DNA of 64,000 nucleotides from contig OZ025789.1 in the NCBI GenBank assembly GCA_964019425.1, forward strand, positions 1,302,001 through 1,366,000. Reading direction: 5' to 3'. Of the stretch, positions 11,801 to 23,471 are shown one piece after another; position 1 is the stretch's first letter, and every line of letters begins with the position of its first letter. The notes below the pieces were generated by a model. That model saw nothing but the letters and a program-made list of their open reading frames with translations, made no database searches and was not told the origin of the DNA. The translations under genes were made by a program, and so were the position numbers. The stretch comes from Flectonema sp. DT1601 (taxonomy: Eukaryota; Euglenozoa; Diplonemea; Diplonemida; Diplonemidae).

Positions 11801-12189
11801 GAGATAAGGTTGATGACTTACATATTACTGTTTATGAACTACTATCTCAGAAGATGGTTCGTAAATTAGAAGCTGAGTGGACAGACGCTACTGATGATGT
11901 TGCTGTAACTGATATGACTATCGTAGACCACGAACAGAGCATGGCAAACCTCTTAAAGGGACGTACTTCTGCTATTGATGGCTTAAAAAAGAACTACGCA
12001 CTCAACCCAGCTGATATTGTACTTCAAAATGTCATTTCTATGTTTGAGGACCCAATCAAGGCAGATGGAGCCCGTTGTGAAGTTCAGTTCACTAGTGTTC
12101 CTGATTCGGCTAATTTTCATCGTCAAAAAGGCCAAAAAAGCCCTAGCCCTTCTCCAGATACCTCCCCAAGTTACCTTCTGCCCCCCTGA
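8845..12189 (+). CDS. Receptor-type adenylate cyclase, copy 2
   Basis: Paralogue of the cyclase at 2278, 1114 aa, with the same order: membrane segment about 51-74, sensor region, second membrane segment near 490-513, HAMP-like linker, active-type class III cyclase domain (about 588-776) and a degenerate second cyclase domain. The catalytic residues are kept (D595, K634, D638 and the downstream D, N and R set), so cAMP synthesis is expected. Its extreme N-terminus and last 60 residues are unlike copy 1. Long blocks are identical at the DNA level, including silent sites. The sensor segment at about residues 163-233, the region around the second membrane helix, the linker after the catalytic domain and the tail are diverged. 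That pattern suggests gene conversion plus selection for different ligands. The start follows an acceptor at 8837-8838. Confidence 0.93.
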   Translation: MSAPLVPATNDHSCSDILVNVPSSGELSEHSASGSAYFEGGSGCKLLSVRFIFAAIFSVSIVMAVTFTSVLMISTYSEAVDDTKRNGEVATTQCFQQAERSLDTVASDLLTYSTEAVAGQIQNSFDLGWKHLQALEGIVASYAIPSVNSTSWYGNIHVKKALWTHLEFYRWPEDELPFITAIGIYIDDGFLSNLIHGGNQLALHVKGNSAFLYPLGPSGEYSPVGYPTGFKNTDSAALVAARIDNVWPKGAYRWASLEKVNSFVGYTMVGQGSVHGLDLNVMCSMTLQSLSSFMENLVKTSRKLSGSETRMYTVVAKSWIKERKKEIWDNYTMSSSYPLPAAEHAAMERDYADWWKFDQEHLLTSVSDGKVISDPGAVNPYLPDVEATDDVIHAVAVAVQAFPNKYQGINENGATKVNVIRVNSTNNSTYSERFFAQVTPVKNRYGIDWWLTTAIDEKYVYGEVTKKQVELQMEIITKTADVDSTIDRKRTLTLVIIAVIGLGLTLVSLACGHVTMIPLKRLSIDMNDVAVMKLDRISTFTHLSSLREIRLMQQHFHKMVQNLMEYRAYVPNAVMRQEVLVEPPATSSVAIVFTDIEGSTALWNFNPSSMNAALEIHNNVMRQAAIRHLGYEVKTIGDAFMMAFEKPLNAVEFGLTVQQNLRSAEWPADLCFDQDGLRVRIGCHFGEVVHEENPMTGRTDYRGTTVNTASRLEGKAKGCTVCITSELKDVLSQEMDNMSSIKSLPFGSHELKGLGTGHDLILLAHKDVTITDRAKYKDISPTPGNLVGREKYEKSSQGGSTGSGGMTLKSSGVGLSPGVKRHSRKPTGLSLVSGTATVAMCVLKSRHRNNLFDDFNLMVRFVSEASNTCDGVVGAVTGTSILISWNTSKAAKRHHFNAMNFAAVLERRASRIMTVGIATGVVLHGNIGTQKQRFHTVCGDPMDCSRALADHANAIGAFCLVGDCTRDDRLAEDKSFIRTIDAWLLRDKVDDLHITVYELLSQKMVRKLEAEWTDATDDVAVTDMTIVDHEQSMANLLKGRTSAIDGLKKNYALNPADIVLQNVISMFEDPIKADGARCEVQFTSVPDSANFHRQKGQKSPSPSPDTSPSYLLPP

Positions 12190-12399
12190 AAAAAAGCATT
12201 CCATTTCAGCGGTTGACTCGTGTTGTAGGTAACTAAGGTGCATGGCTGTGGCTGCTGCTTCCTGCATTGGAAAAATCTTATTATTACGTTATATATTCTT
12301 GAGAGAAATAAATAATAATTAATGAAATTAAAAAAAGAAAAAAAAAGTAAAAATCAAAACCGCAGCAATGAAGGAAAAATAATAATAAAATAAATGAAA

Positions 12400-12421
12400 A
12401 GGGGATGGGGGGGGGGGGGAG
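12400..12421 (+). repeat. G-rich homopolymer patch
   Basis: A GGGG run followed by a run of about 13 G stands out in an otherwise AT-rich spacer just after the second cyclase. A second G-rich patch lies at 13641-13657. They could form G-quadruplex-like structures, but neither is a clean four-run motif. Confidence 0.5.
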
Positions 12422-13020
12422 GAAAAAAAAAGAAGGAAAGGAAAAAAAAAAGAAGAAAGAATTTTTCTCTCCTTCGCTTTTGTTAGGAAATTAATTTAGG
12501 GGAAAAAAAAAATAATATTATAAAAAAAAATAAACGAAACGAAGAGAAAAAAAAACTTTCAATGATATTTGTATAGGAAGGAATTATATCGCTCCCCCCG
12601 GAAAGAAAAAAAAAAAAAAAAAGTGTCAGCAACTCCATGTGGTTGTTGGACCGTTAGCCTTTACTTCTCTTTCCTTTGTGGTTATGTAATTAAATATTTA
12701 TTTTATGTTCGTCTCTTTTTTTTGGTGAAAGAGGGAGGGAAAAAAAAAAAAAAAAAAAAAAAAAGACAATATTAAAACCCATATAAAGCATTTGTTTGTG
12801 CCTACTTTTTTCCCATTCAATCACCAACAAAAAAAAAAAACCGTATTTTTTGATTTTATTATCTGCTGTGCTTAGTTTTTAATATCTGAGCACTCATTCA
12901 AGCAATCATCTTTTTTATATGCGAAGGTTTTCCAACAAAAAAAAAAAAAAAAAAAACACGTAGTGAGTAGTTTGTGTAAAAAAATAATTGCGCCGGTGAA
13001 AGACATTTTTGGCAGCTTAA

Positions 13021-13022
<2 letters not shown>

Positions 13023-13060
<38 letters not shown>
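13023..13060 (+). repeat. Poly(T) tract of 38 bases
   Basis: The longest homopolymer run seen in the window. It lies far from any supported gene, so it is not simply the pyrimidine tract of a splice acceptor. Its length may be affected by polymerase slippage or sequencing. Confidence 0.8.
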
Positions 13061-13061
<1 letters not shown>

Positions 13062-13280
13062 TTGGAAAAACGGTTCTTGCTGATGTTTTTGCTTCTCGTT
13101 GTTGGCCCTTTGTTTGTTTGTTTTATTTTTTTTTTTTAGAAATATTAGGGTATGGTAAAAAACGTCTAGTTCTATTTTTTACGCTACCAGAGACTTAGTT
13201 CAATTGCGTTCGCTACAATTTGAGGCTGCTATTATAGTTATCCCCTTTTCAATAACCCCCCCCCATTGGGACCTTTTCTC

Positions 13281-13368
13281 TAGTCACTGTATCTAAAACT
13301 AATGTTAAATTATCGTTATGTTGTTTATGATACAATACATTTGTATTTTACGTACAAAATCAAACAGT
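13281..13368 (+). repeat. Interspersed repeat R1, copy a
   Basis: About 88 bases that recur with few changes at 57446-57533, 44 kb away. Shared core words include actaatgttaaattatcg and gatacaatacatttgtattt. The copy is bracketed by two direct copies of a 20-base word, attgggaccttttctcta, at about 13265 and 13378. No coding potential and no terminal inverted repeat was seen. Possibly a short fragment of a longer mobile element. Confidence 0.8.
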
Positions 13369-14537
13369 TAACCCCCTATTGGGACCTTTTCTCTATACTC
13401 TTTCATCTCTCAGCAAACATGCCAACTTCGTAATCCACGTCAATTCAACAAAAATTAAAAAAAAAACAAAAACATTTTTTTTAAAAAAAAAAAAAAAAAA
13501 AAACTTTTCTTATTTGTTTGACCCTTTTTTTTTTTTTTTTTTCTTTACTTTCGCTGATCTTTGAGTTCTTAGTCTTGTCCTTGGGTAGGGTAAAGGTTAT
13601 ATCTTCAACAATCTTGTGTCAGTTCGAAAAAAAAAAAAAAGGGAGGGGGGCGGGGAGGAAAATAAAAAAAAGGAAAAAATCGGTACCTCACTAAATAATT
13701 CTCACTTTGTTTTGAAAATGCATGTTGTTTGCCGATTCTTATATTAAAGATGTCCTCCCATCGTATTAAAAAACCCCCCCCTTGCCTTAATTTTCACTAC
13801 CTACCCAGCCACCCAGTATCAAGTTGGCGCAGCTCTCTGTTTCTCCTGAGCATGCCTTTTTTTTAGTTATTCGCTCCCTTATAACCTGAGTGGTCATAAT
13901 AGCAGAGGGTTCATAAAATGAAATCTGTTGTCTCGTTTCTTCCCAGTACTTATTTGCTTTTAATGATAAGTTTATATTAAGATGTACTGTGTATCCTTGA
14001 CTAATGGTCTCTTGTTTTTTTTTTTTTCATCCCCTTTCCCTTTTGTTATTTGTTTGTATTCTTGATTTGATTTTCTTTTTTTTTTTTAAAAGGAGGTAGA
14101 CTAATTTTTTTGATTAGTGTTTTTTTGCGCTAATTTGTGTAATCTTTTATTATTTTTTTTCCGAATTTTGATGAAATCAAAAAAAAAAAAACCAAAAAAA
14201 AAAAAAAAAAAAAACCATTATTGAATAAAATAAAAAAGCATTGGGGTGGCTGTTTTCATAAGTTACACACGGATTGAGACAAATCAAATTTGGCCTGTTT
14301 TAAAGTCATTTTTTTGCCTTTTCCCGCAATTCCGATGTAGACAATAGTTAATATCCTGTTAAAATGATAAAACATTTTTTTTTAATATTATTTTTACTTT
14401 TTTTTTAAAGTATATTCATCACTAATCATATTGCGTCCAACTGCTAAGGCGAAAACGCGCATGTCAAAAGAAAAAAAAAAAAAAATTGAAATTAGTGAAG
14501 GATTATAAGCAGAAAACAAAAAAGAAAAAAAAGGAGG

Positions 14538-14570
<33 letters not shown>
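14538..14570 (+). repeat. Poly(A) tract of about 33 bases
   Basis: A long A run in the gene-free stretch. No gene upstream on the + strand would make it an obvious retrocopied tail. Confidence 0.75.
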
Positions 14571-14571
<1 letters not shown>

Positions 14572-17500
14572 CAAAGTATCGGCACCTTACTCATTCTCGC
14601 TTTTTTATTTTTTTGTTGTTCTTTGTTGATGGATTCCAATTTAAAACTCCAAGACGTTGTGTTCTCTCTTCACAATAGGACTACGAAGAGTTAGTGTACG
14701 ATGATCTAAAGTCATTCCAAAAAAAAAAAAAAAAAAATATAAAGAAGAAGGAAGGAAATACCGAGCTCAGTCCTGCATTATAGTGACTCACAGAGCATCT
14801 CTTTGTCATGTAATATTGTTGAAGTCATTTCACATATTTCTTTGAAATGTGTTCCTCCCTGATCAGTTTGCATTCTTTCTTTTTGATCACGTTGGGATAA
14901 TACGGAATTGACAGTGGAACTTGTTTGAATCTCGTTACTCGGTTAAGACAGAAAGGGAACAAAAAAAAAAAAAAAAAAAAGAGGAATCTGATTGTAAGCC
15001 CTGCGATGGTGGACCGATGGGCACACTGCGGGTGGGGGTAGAGCTTCATTTTTGTTTCCCCTCCCCTCTTTTTTTTGTTCGATCCCTCTCACTACAGACA
15101 CCTCACTTTACGGAATGATAGGTAGCTTGTCTTAGCTTATTCCAAGCGAGGGGTAATTTTGTTTTTTTTGGCTACTTTTTTTTAAGCGAACAACTGATAT
15201 CGTTATCCAAGTTGCGAGAACCATAACCGGGATTGGGTATGTCTTTCCACTGGCTTTACGAAAAAGCTCCCTCAAGAGAAAACCGTGCAATGCTAAGATA
15301 GTGAATCTGTTGTTCGTTTGTCAACAGTACCTCGATAACGTGTACCAATCAGAATCTTTCTTGTATGTCGCTCTGGCTATACTTCCTTTTGGCACGCATT
15401 TTTCTTTTTCTTTTTATTTTTTATTTATATGTGTGTATGGTTGTTGCTTCGCTTCCGCATAGGAGCTCTGGTAGCTAGTAGGCTGCCCTTTTCAAAAAAA
15501 AAAAAAAAAAAAAACACAAATATCTTTCTATTAAGATGCCACTTTCTTTCCTTCTGATGCGAATTTTTTTATTTTGGTTTACAGCAGATCGTCGGCAGTT
15601 TGTTATTGAAAAAAAGAAAAAAAGAAAAAAAAGTATTTTTTTTTTTGTCCCCCTCTTTTTTCTCTCTCTGCTACAACCTTTTACTACGCCCCGAGCCGTT
15701 TGCACTTTGCGTCGCCTTGGTCGAGCTGCTGTTTTTACTTTGTTTATTCTTTGTCTTTGTTACTCTCATACTTATTTTGTTTTTACTTCTTGATTCTTCC
15801 CTGCGGGGAAAGTTTTTTTTTTTTTTTTTTTTAAATCTTCCTTAATTTTATTTGTTCCGCCTGGTGAGTGAATTAGCTAAGAAAAAAAAATATATGAAAA
15901 TCTTGTTTTGTAGCTGTAGTTAAAAAATAAAAAATAATAATAATAATTATAGTAAAATAACTCTCGTCCCTGTGTCATTTGTGTCTTATCTGTGATACCA
16001 CATCAAGGATATGATAAAAGTATTTAAAAAAAAAAAAAAAAAAAAAAAAACGATTTAGGTTTTTCAATTTCAGTTACGTATTAGAGACGCATTTTTGCCT
16101 GAAAGCCTTGATTTTATTCCCGTACAAGTAAAAAAAAAAAAAAAAAAATTACAATAAAAATTATTTTTTTTTTTTCCCCTTTTTTTTTTTTTCTTCTTTT
16201 TCCCTCGTAGGGACTGATTATTGTTATTCAGGCCTACCCCCGCCTCCCTTTTTGTTTGTGAGAGTTAATGACTACGAAAAAGAATTATGATAATAAATAG
16301 TTCGGGGTGACCACAGAGACATCCGGTTGGTGCATGAACACCCGTTTCACCTGATTTCAAGCCCCTCCCTTACTTTACTTCTTGTGATTAGTTACTCACT
16401 AATTCAATAAAAAAACCCTAGCAGTTGAGGTAACCCCTATGTCGTACCGCAAATCACACCCACCCACATAGAAAGGAGCAACATATGCATGACTTCGTCT
16501 AGCTTGCTTTTAGTTGAGTAGGTTAAGACAATATCTAATAAAAAAAATACTGTCCTCCAACACGAAAAAAAAAGATATAGTTTTTTTTTTATTTTTGCGC
16601 GAAAAATCTGGCAGTTCAGAAGGGTGACTGAAAATAAGGCTTTTTTTTTTTTTTTTTTTCCCCCCTACTTCCTTTTCTTCCCCCACTTTTCTTCCGCCTT
16701 CCAGTTTTTACGGCATCTGCAATGTTTGCATTAAAAAAAAAAAAAAATTAACAAAAATAATCGATAAAAAGGCGTGGATTTAATCTTTTTTAGTGACACC
16801 TGACTTTAGTTGTCAGTGTGAAGATCGATGACGCAGTGTATTTGCCCCACATCACACCTGTTCTACTGTAGACTTTTTGTGTTGGTAGTGTCTTCCCCTT
16901 CTTTTGGTGTGATTAAGGGGCGACGTGTGCTGTTTAATTTGTTGCCTCGCTCATTACGTGAGCTTATTTGAAAAAAAAAAAAAATTGCCTTAAATTTCGT
17001 ATCCCCAGCTTAAAGATAAAAAAACCTATTGAATTACTGTAGTTCAACCACCGCAATATATAATGACATCACAAGTTCGATTCCCCCCGCAATTTATTTT
17101 TCTTTGATTGCGAATTTTCTTTGTTTTGCGACGTAACCCGAATAATGTTCGATGGTAACTTGCTCCCTAGTCACGGCTTTTTCCCTTTTATCTCACTATC
17201 GTTTTTTGTTTGCGTTTCTAAGTATTTTTTTGCTTATCTTTGCGACATAGGGATGTGTGCTATTTGCTTTATGCACCAAGATTTATATCAGTTTGTTGCT
17301 GCTATTGGTGGTAGTGCAGAGTTATATTACAACACAAACCGAACTGTATACTGTGTCTCAGAAATACGAGTTGAGTATTATTATGAAAATAAAAAAACAT
17401 CCTATATTTAATAAGACATTCACGCAATGGCTTTATTGCTCAAGCCATTTTACCTTTTGACTAAATAAATTGGCATGATACTTATTGGCCTGGCAATATA

Positions 17501-18024
17501 TAGATTTGACGCATCAATGACTTGAGGTCGCTGTTGTAAGAGCCGTAGTTCAGCATAAGATGTTGCCCCTCCTGCTTGATAAAAACAGTATCAATTTACC
17601 CCCCTAGTCAATTGTTAAAGTTTCACCCCCCCTGGTCCGACCACCCTGTAGTGATACAACACAGTTGTGATTTTTATAAAATCAAAACATCCTCCCTGTA
17701 GTTATTGCGATTTTTACAGCTTTTCTTGTTATTTTTTTTATCTTCATTTTGTGAATTATACTGCGGCTGTGCATTTTGTGTGGCCTTTTTCCAATTGTAC
17801 TCTACAAGATAGCTGCCATGCGATTCGTCGTTTCACTTTGAAAAGAGGGAGTGACGTTTCTAATTTACTCACTCAGTTTACTTATAAACCCTATTTTACT
17901 AATAATTCGCCTAATTAGTAGCTAGTTGCAAGCACGTCTAATATACAGCAATGAGTTAGCTGTTGACTATTTTTTTCAAGCGACAGTTGCTTAGGTTGAG
18001 TTATTTTGTTTTATTGTTATCTTA

Positions 18025-18049
18025 CAAGACTCTTTCTCAAAGAGTCTTG
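18025..18049. repeat. Perfect hairpin, 11-bp arms, 3-base loop
   Basis: Left arm caagactcttt, loop ctc, right arm aaagagtcttg. The arms pair perfectly. It lies in the large gene-free stretch. It could be a structured RNA element or a foldback remnant. No run of T follows directly that would resemble a bacterial terminator, which would not be expected here in any case. Confidence 0.75.
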
Positions 18050-21000
18050 AGAATGAGAAAAATACCCCCTAGTTAACCACTTACCCACTTTTTAACCAAA
18101 AAAAAAAAAACCAAAGCAAAAACAAAAACAAAAAAAACTAAATTATTTTTATCATATTATCTCATCTCTACGCTTTAATCACGTAGCATTTGCGTGCTCA
18201 ACTGACCATTGATTGAGATTTTACGCTTTTAGAGAAGACTTCTTTAAGCAATCCCTTTTCTATATCGTTTCGTAGATCTTTTTTTTTTATACACCAAAAA
18301 CAAAAAAAATTAGGGAAAAGAGAGAGCCATCTGAAGGCAAATACTGCGAAAGGGGCAGATTCGCAGTTCTGAAATAGCAAAAAAAGGGCAACAATAAAAA
18401 AAAAAAATGAGAAAATAATATTATTTTGTGCATAGCAACACTTTTCCTCCCACATACCTCCCCCTAGTACTAGTGATTGTGGGATTGAAGCTGAGCAATG
18501 TACCGTTGGAGCCATATCTCAGTGCACATCTTTTTTCTTTGAAATATTTTCTAAGCGATTCCCGATAATAATGATTCCGTGGTGGATTGTGGGGGTTTCT
18601 TCTATGTTTAAAAAAAAGAAGAAAAAAAAAAATTCTTTTTTTTTTTTTTTCCCCCCTCCTTTTGGTTCCTTTTTAGTTTTGATATTCCCCTTTTTCCCCT
18701 CCTTTTTTATTTTGATGTCTGTGGGGTTGACACCATCAAGATGGTGTGCAGTTTGCTGCGAATCTATCTACTCACTCTTCCAGCAAATGCTTATTCATAC
18801 AGGTTGTTTATTGGTTCAAGTCACTCCTTTCTTTGAGGTGTGATTAGATAATATAAGGTCGTCTATTGCTCTACCGTATTTAGCGATTTGTTCTGTAGGG
18901 GTATGCATAATAGCTTTATTCTTCCGAAGAGAATAAAAGGGAAAAAAAAAATTAGACTGCATTAGCAAGATGCTTTGTTGATGTTGAGAAGGCAGTTGTT
19001 GTCAGAAGAACGTCTCAGCAATATTGCGATGCAGTGAAAGCTGAAAACCTCTGTTATAAATGTCTAAATGATGTTAACAAGAATGTAATGCTTGGTTGCA
19101 TCGCCTGGTGTGCATTCACAGAAAGCAGTTCTGACTACTATCTTGGGTTAGATTTCGACATGTCAGGTTTCCGTTTCTTCTTTCCTATTCCCTTTGTTGT
19201 TTAAAGCAGCAAGCCTGATTATTTAGTGATGGGAATCAATTTAGCGTCTCTGAGGTATTTCGCAGAGTTTTTTACTGTTATTTTTGTTTGATTGTGCTTA
19301 GCGGCACTTCAGTGAAATGCTTTTTGCAATTATTGAATATGGTCTCTTGTTTAGTAAAAGCATTGTCATGTTTTTTTTTGTTTTTTTTTTTTGAGCGAAA
19401 TTTTGCTCGAAACTCGTAACCGTTCGTTGATATATGTTGTGAGAGGATGTCATCTCCACAATAAAGAAGGTGGATAGAACACTCCCTTGTAGTTTATCTC
19501 ATAAAAAGGTTACAGTTGCAGAACGCTGCTGGTTCTTAGTAGCAGAAGACCTGGGGCAAGACAAAACTGAGACGGCTATTGATGGCATCATTTGTTGGTG
19601 GCTTTCCTTTTTTCCATTTTTTTATGTTTTCTGTTCTTGCGTTGAAATAATGGGCTTCCGGATTGATTGAAAAGCGAGAACCCCTGTCTTAACACGTGCG
19701 CGTTTTCCTTTTCTATTTTTGTTCCCTTGCAAACACCTCCTTTGCAAAACGGGTTCGGAATTGCCCTCTGGGCGAACGACCCACAAAAGAAACCACTCGT
19801 CATCACCAGAATTGATGAGGATTATTTTTTAAAAAAAAAGATTAAAAAAAGTAAAAAAGTAAAATGAAATAACCAAATAACATAAAACGAAAGAAAACAA
19901 GAAGATTTTGTGAAATCCCCAGTAGGTCAGTGGTGGCTCGATATAGCTTCCTGGAGGTGATGCAGTGGTTGTTTCGCTTTGAGTGACAGGCTTGACCCCT
20001 CAGAGTAAATTTACTGAATGCAAACCTCGATAAGAGCAAGACTACTAATAATAAGCTACAGAAAAAAGAAACCAGTGGAAAGAGAGAAAAAAAGAGAGGA
20101 AAAAAAAAAAAAAAAAAAAAGCTTGCACTTTTTTTGTATTCCTTTGGAGCTTTAGTTATATTTTAATCTTTTGAGTAAGTCCCTTTTTCTACCCCATTAT
20201 CTCCTTTCGTGAAGGACCTGTTTTTCCTTATCCCCTTTCTATTGCCAGTTTCTTGGCCATTTTCTGCTAACAAATAGTTCTTTTACCCCACAAGCGTTCA
20301 AATAGCAGCGCTTGATGCTTGCACACTTTGACGCATTGTCAGTTGTTATCTTCTACCCGTATATCATGTACACGACCCGTTGGGTGTAGTATTTCTCGAC
20401 TTTCTGAAGTCTACCGGAAAAAAAAAAAAAAAAGAAAAAAAAAGTGTAACCTAAACACTCATTTCTCGTTTTGGCAGCAACGATGTAGAACAACGACTGA
20501 GAATGAATGACCAGTTGCACCAACATGCATTTTTGTAGAAAATTCTAAAGACCCTCTAAAGTACAACCGTGGAGAAACAATTTCTCTTCCGTGTATATGC
20601 TGGTGAAACAAAAAACACAATTACAGGTATTATAACGTGGGAAAAAAATCAGATGTGACCTTTTTTTTTAATACGGGACTTCTTTCCAAGAATCTTGCTG
20701 ACTCACCATGTCATATAAACCAAAAAAAAAAAAAAAAAATTTAAAAAAAAAAAAGATTTCTATTCGTTTCATTGGTGAATTGCAGAAGAAATCGATTTTT
20801 TTTTTTTTTTTTTTTTGGTTTGAGGGTTACAATGGGAATGTTGGAGTGTTTTCTACTCTCGTTTTAACAGAATTCTCATCGGCGGCTACTGCGTGTTTCG
20901 TAGTAGTACCCACACATAGAAGTTCTACGCGCCTATTAGAAAATGTTACTTTTGTGGGACATTTTTCTTTCTATCTTTACCCCGCTCCTTTTTTTTTCTT

Positions 21001-21875
21001 TTTGTGTTTTTTTTCTTTTCTATGTTCTCCTATCCGCCTTTGGAAACATACTGAAAATAATCACAGCTTTTGCGACTAGTTGACGAATGAAGGGAGACAG
21101 CTTAGTTATAAGTTGTCTTTTTTTTTTTGTTTGTAGACTATTTGCATTTGTAGAAGGGGTATTTTTGCAATAATTTCTAAGTTTAAAAAAAAAGAAAGAT
21201 TACTGATTCAAAAAGATGAATGAACAGAACCTAATATAATTTTTTTTTTTTTTTTTTTTTTTTTTTTGAAGTCAAAATATTTTGTATCCCCCAATCTCAT
21301 TTGTATTCCCGTCCCTTCTTTTTTTTTTTGTGCGTATTATGCTATTTAAACTATTCTAAAACTATACTAAACTAAAAAAAAAAATTTACTTCACCACATC
21401 CCTGATATAGCGAAATCTGGATGGTTTTCATTTCGAGGTTTTTTTTTTTTGAAAATTTTTTTGAAATTTTTTTTATTTGCTGTAGGTTTTGCTTTTTTCA
21501 AAGTATCTACAAAATCATCATGTTTGCTTTCGGGTCAAACCCAAAGCTGTCCAAAAACCGAAAATAAAAGATGTGATCACAGAGAATTTCAAAAAAAACA
21601 AAAGTTATCTACAGCAAAGGCATTATCAGATGGCACATTATTGGCCCAATGCTCGGAGAGTGCAATGCCGCATTAGTCCATTTTCATCAGGCAAAGGCGC
21701 TAAAAAAGTTTTTTTTTTTTTTTTTCTCTTTTTTTCTTTTATGTATTTATTTTTATTGTCTGCATTGTGTTCAGATTAACTTTTAAGATAAACAACTAGG
21801 TACCCTTGGTTATTGTTTTTTTTTTTTTTTTTTTTTTGAAAGAAAATCAAAGCGTTTTTTATTACCGAATATGAT

Positions 21876-21908
21876 GCTGTTCGTCTGAATAAAATTCAGA
21901 TGAACAGC
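21876..21908. repeat. Hairpin with 15-bp arms and AAA loop
   Basis: Left arm gctgttcgtctgaat and right arm attcagatgaacagc pair with a single G.T-type mismatch around a three-base loop. The arm contains attcag, also present at the ends of repeat R3, but the remainder differs, so it is not counted as an R3 copy. Confidence 0.7.
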
Positions 21909-23471
21909 TTAAGAAGAAAAAAAAAAAAAAACACACTTTTTTTTTTCGTTTCGTCTATTTCCGTCTGTCCCTATTGCTTTATTCTAACCGTATCCCAGAT
22001 AATTTATTGCGGTGAGAGAATTGTTTTCTCTTTCGAAAAAAAAAAAAAAAAAAATCCCGGAATCCCTCTTCCAACTTCCCTTACGAGACGTAGCCTACCG
22101 ACTTTGACTGTTTTTCCTGTAGAATGTGACAGTGGTCGCGTTTAAGAGGCAAGAAACAGAACTACTTTTCCTTGCGATACTGGTAACCTGTTTTAGTTTA
22201 TGCCCTTCTTTGTTTCAGTTGTGTTTTAACACATGAAAAAATCAAAAAAAAAAAAAAAAAACACATGTTGTGTTTCGTTTATTAAAAAAGCATAGTAACG
22301 TAGTTGAACGAGGGCATCTCACTGACTTGGGGCAACAACGCTACCGCTGTCCTATTGCAGTCTAATTGTATACGGTAAAAACCTGGCTCATTATTTTTAT
22401 TTTATTTTATTATTATATTGATATGATTTGCTGATTTTGTTAGTTAGTTTTTATCTCACGTATCGTATCGGGATTTTTCGTTCTGTGGTTGTTTCAAGAC
22501 GGAAACGAACTGTAGAGCAGCTAAAAATAATCAGCTATTCACTTACCATCATATCATCTCTCCATTTTCTTTGAATATTTCGAAGCGCACTACGCTAGCA
22601 AGTTATTTTTTATGAGGGGATTTTATCTTTTTTTTTTTGCAATGGTCGGTTCAGATTCTGGTAATGACCATTGACAGAAAAAAAAAAAAAAACTTCGTAA
22701 CTTATAAACGACTAATGTAAAGAACGAGTGCAAACATGATTTCTAAATCTTTGTATAATTTTTCTCTTTTTTTTTTGTTTTTTTTATATAAGTGGCGACT
22801 AATATTCTTTCTTTCTTAGCGTCTCCTTGCGTAGTGTTCTTATACTACTTTGCCTAGTCAAATGGAAGGAGAATAGGACACAGTCCTCGAGTAACCCTAT
22901 TTGAGAAATAATGAGGATATGCAGAGTACTACTAAATGCTGGTGTTTTAGTCAACGTAGTTTCAACTGTACTCCAGGTAGGTTTCTATTTTTTTTTTTTT
23001 CATGACACGAAAGCAAATTACGCGATAATCGAAATGTTCTTTTTTTTTTTTTTTTAAGTATGCGTAAATGTACAACTTTATTAGTGTACGGATATATAAG
23101 AAAAAAAATTAAAATTAAAATAAATGAAAATGGAGTTTCGAGTGTGCGATTAAGAAATATCGCCCACATTCCGAAAGGCTCTTTAGTGTCCCATTCCTCC
23201 CTCTGTGCCTTTCTATTTGGTCCTAACAATTTATTTTTCACTCCTTTTTTTTCTTCTTTTTTAAAGTTCATATTACTAAAGAAAAAAAAGGGAAATAAAT
23301 ATAAGTTGTAATTTTCTTTTTGGATCTCAAAATAAATATCTTTTTAAAAAAAAAAAAAAAAAAAAAAAGGGAATTGCAAACCCGACATATGCAACCACCG
23401 CACCCCTGTTGTTTCTTCATTGTTAAACTGTTCCTTTTTTCTCCCCGTTCGTCATCTTTCAATGGGACAAA

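Noticed and set aside
13641-13660. Possible G-quadruplex on the + strand
   Set aside because: G-runs are interrupted so that four separate GGG runs with loops cannot be laid out cleanly; kept only as a G-rich patch.
17121-17411. A 96-codon frame in the gene-free stretch with hydrophobic segments
   Set aside because: Composition follows the local T-richness, no acceptor or homologous family was recognised, and an overlapping frame of similar length exists.
21449-21779. Overlapping frames that at first resembled a transposase fragment
   Set aside because: No catalytic acidic motif or helix-turn-helix pattern could be traced, and the ends run into poly(T) translations.
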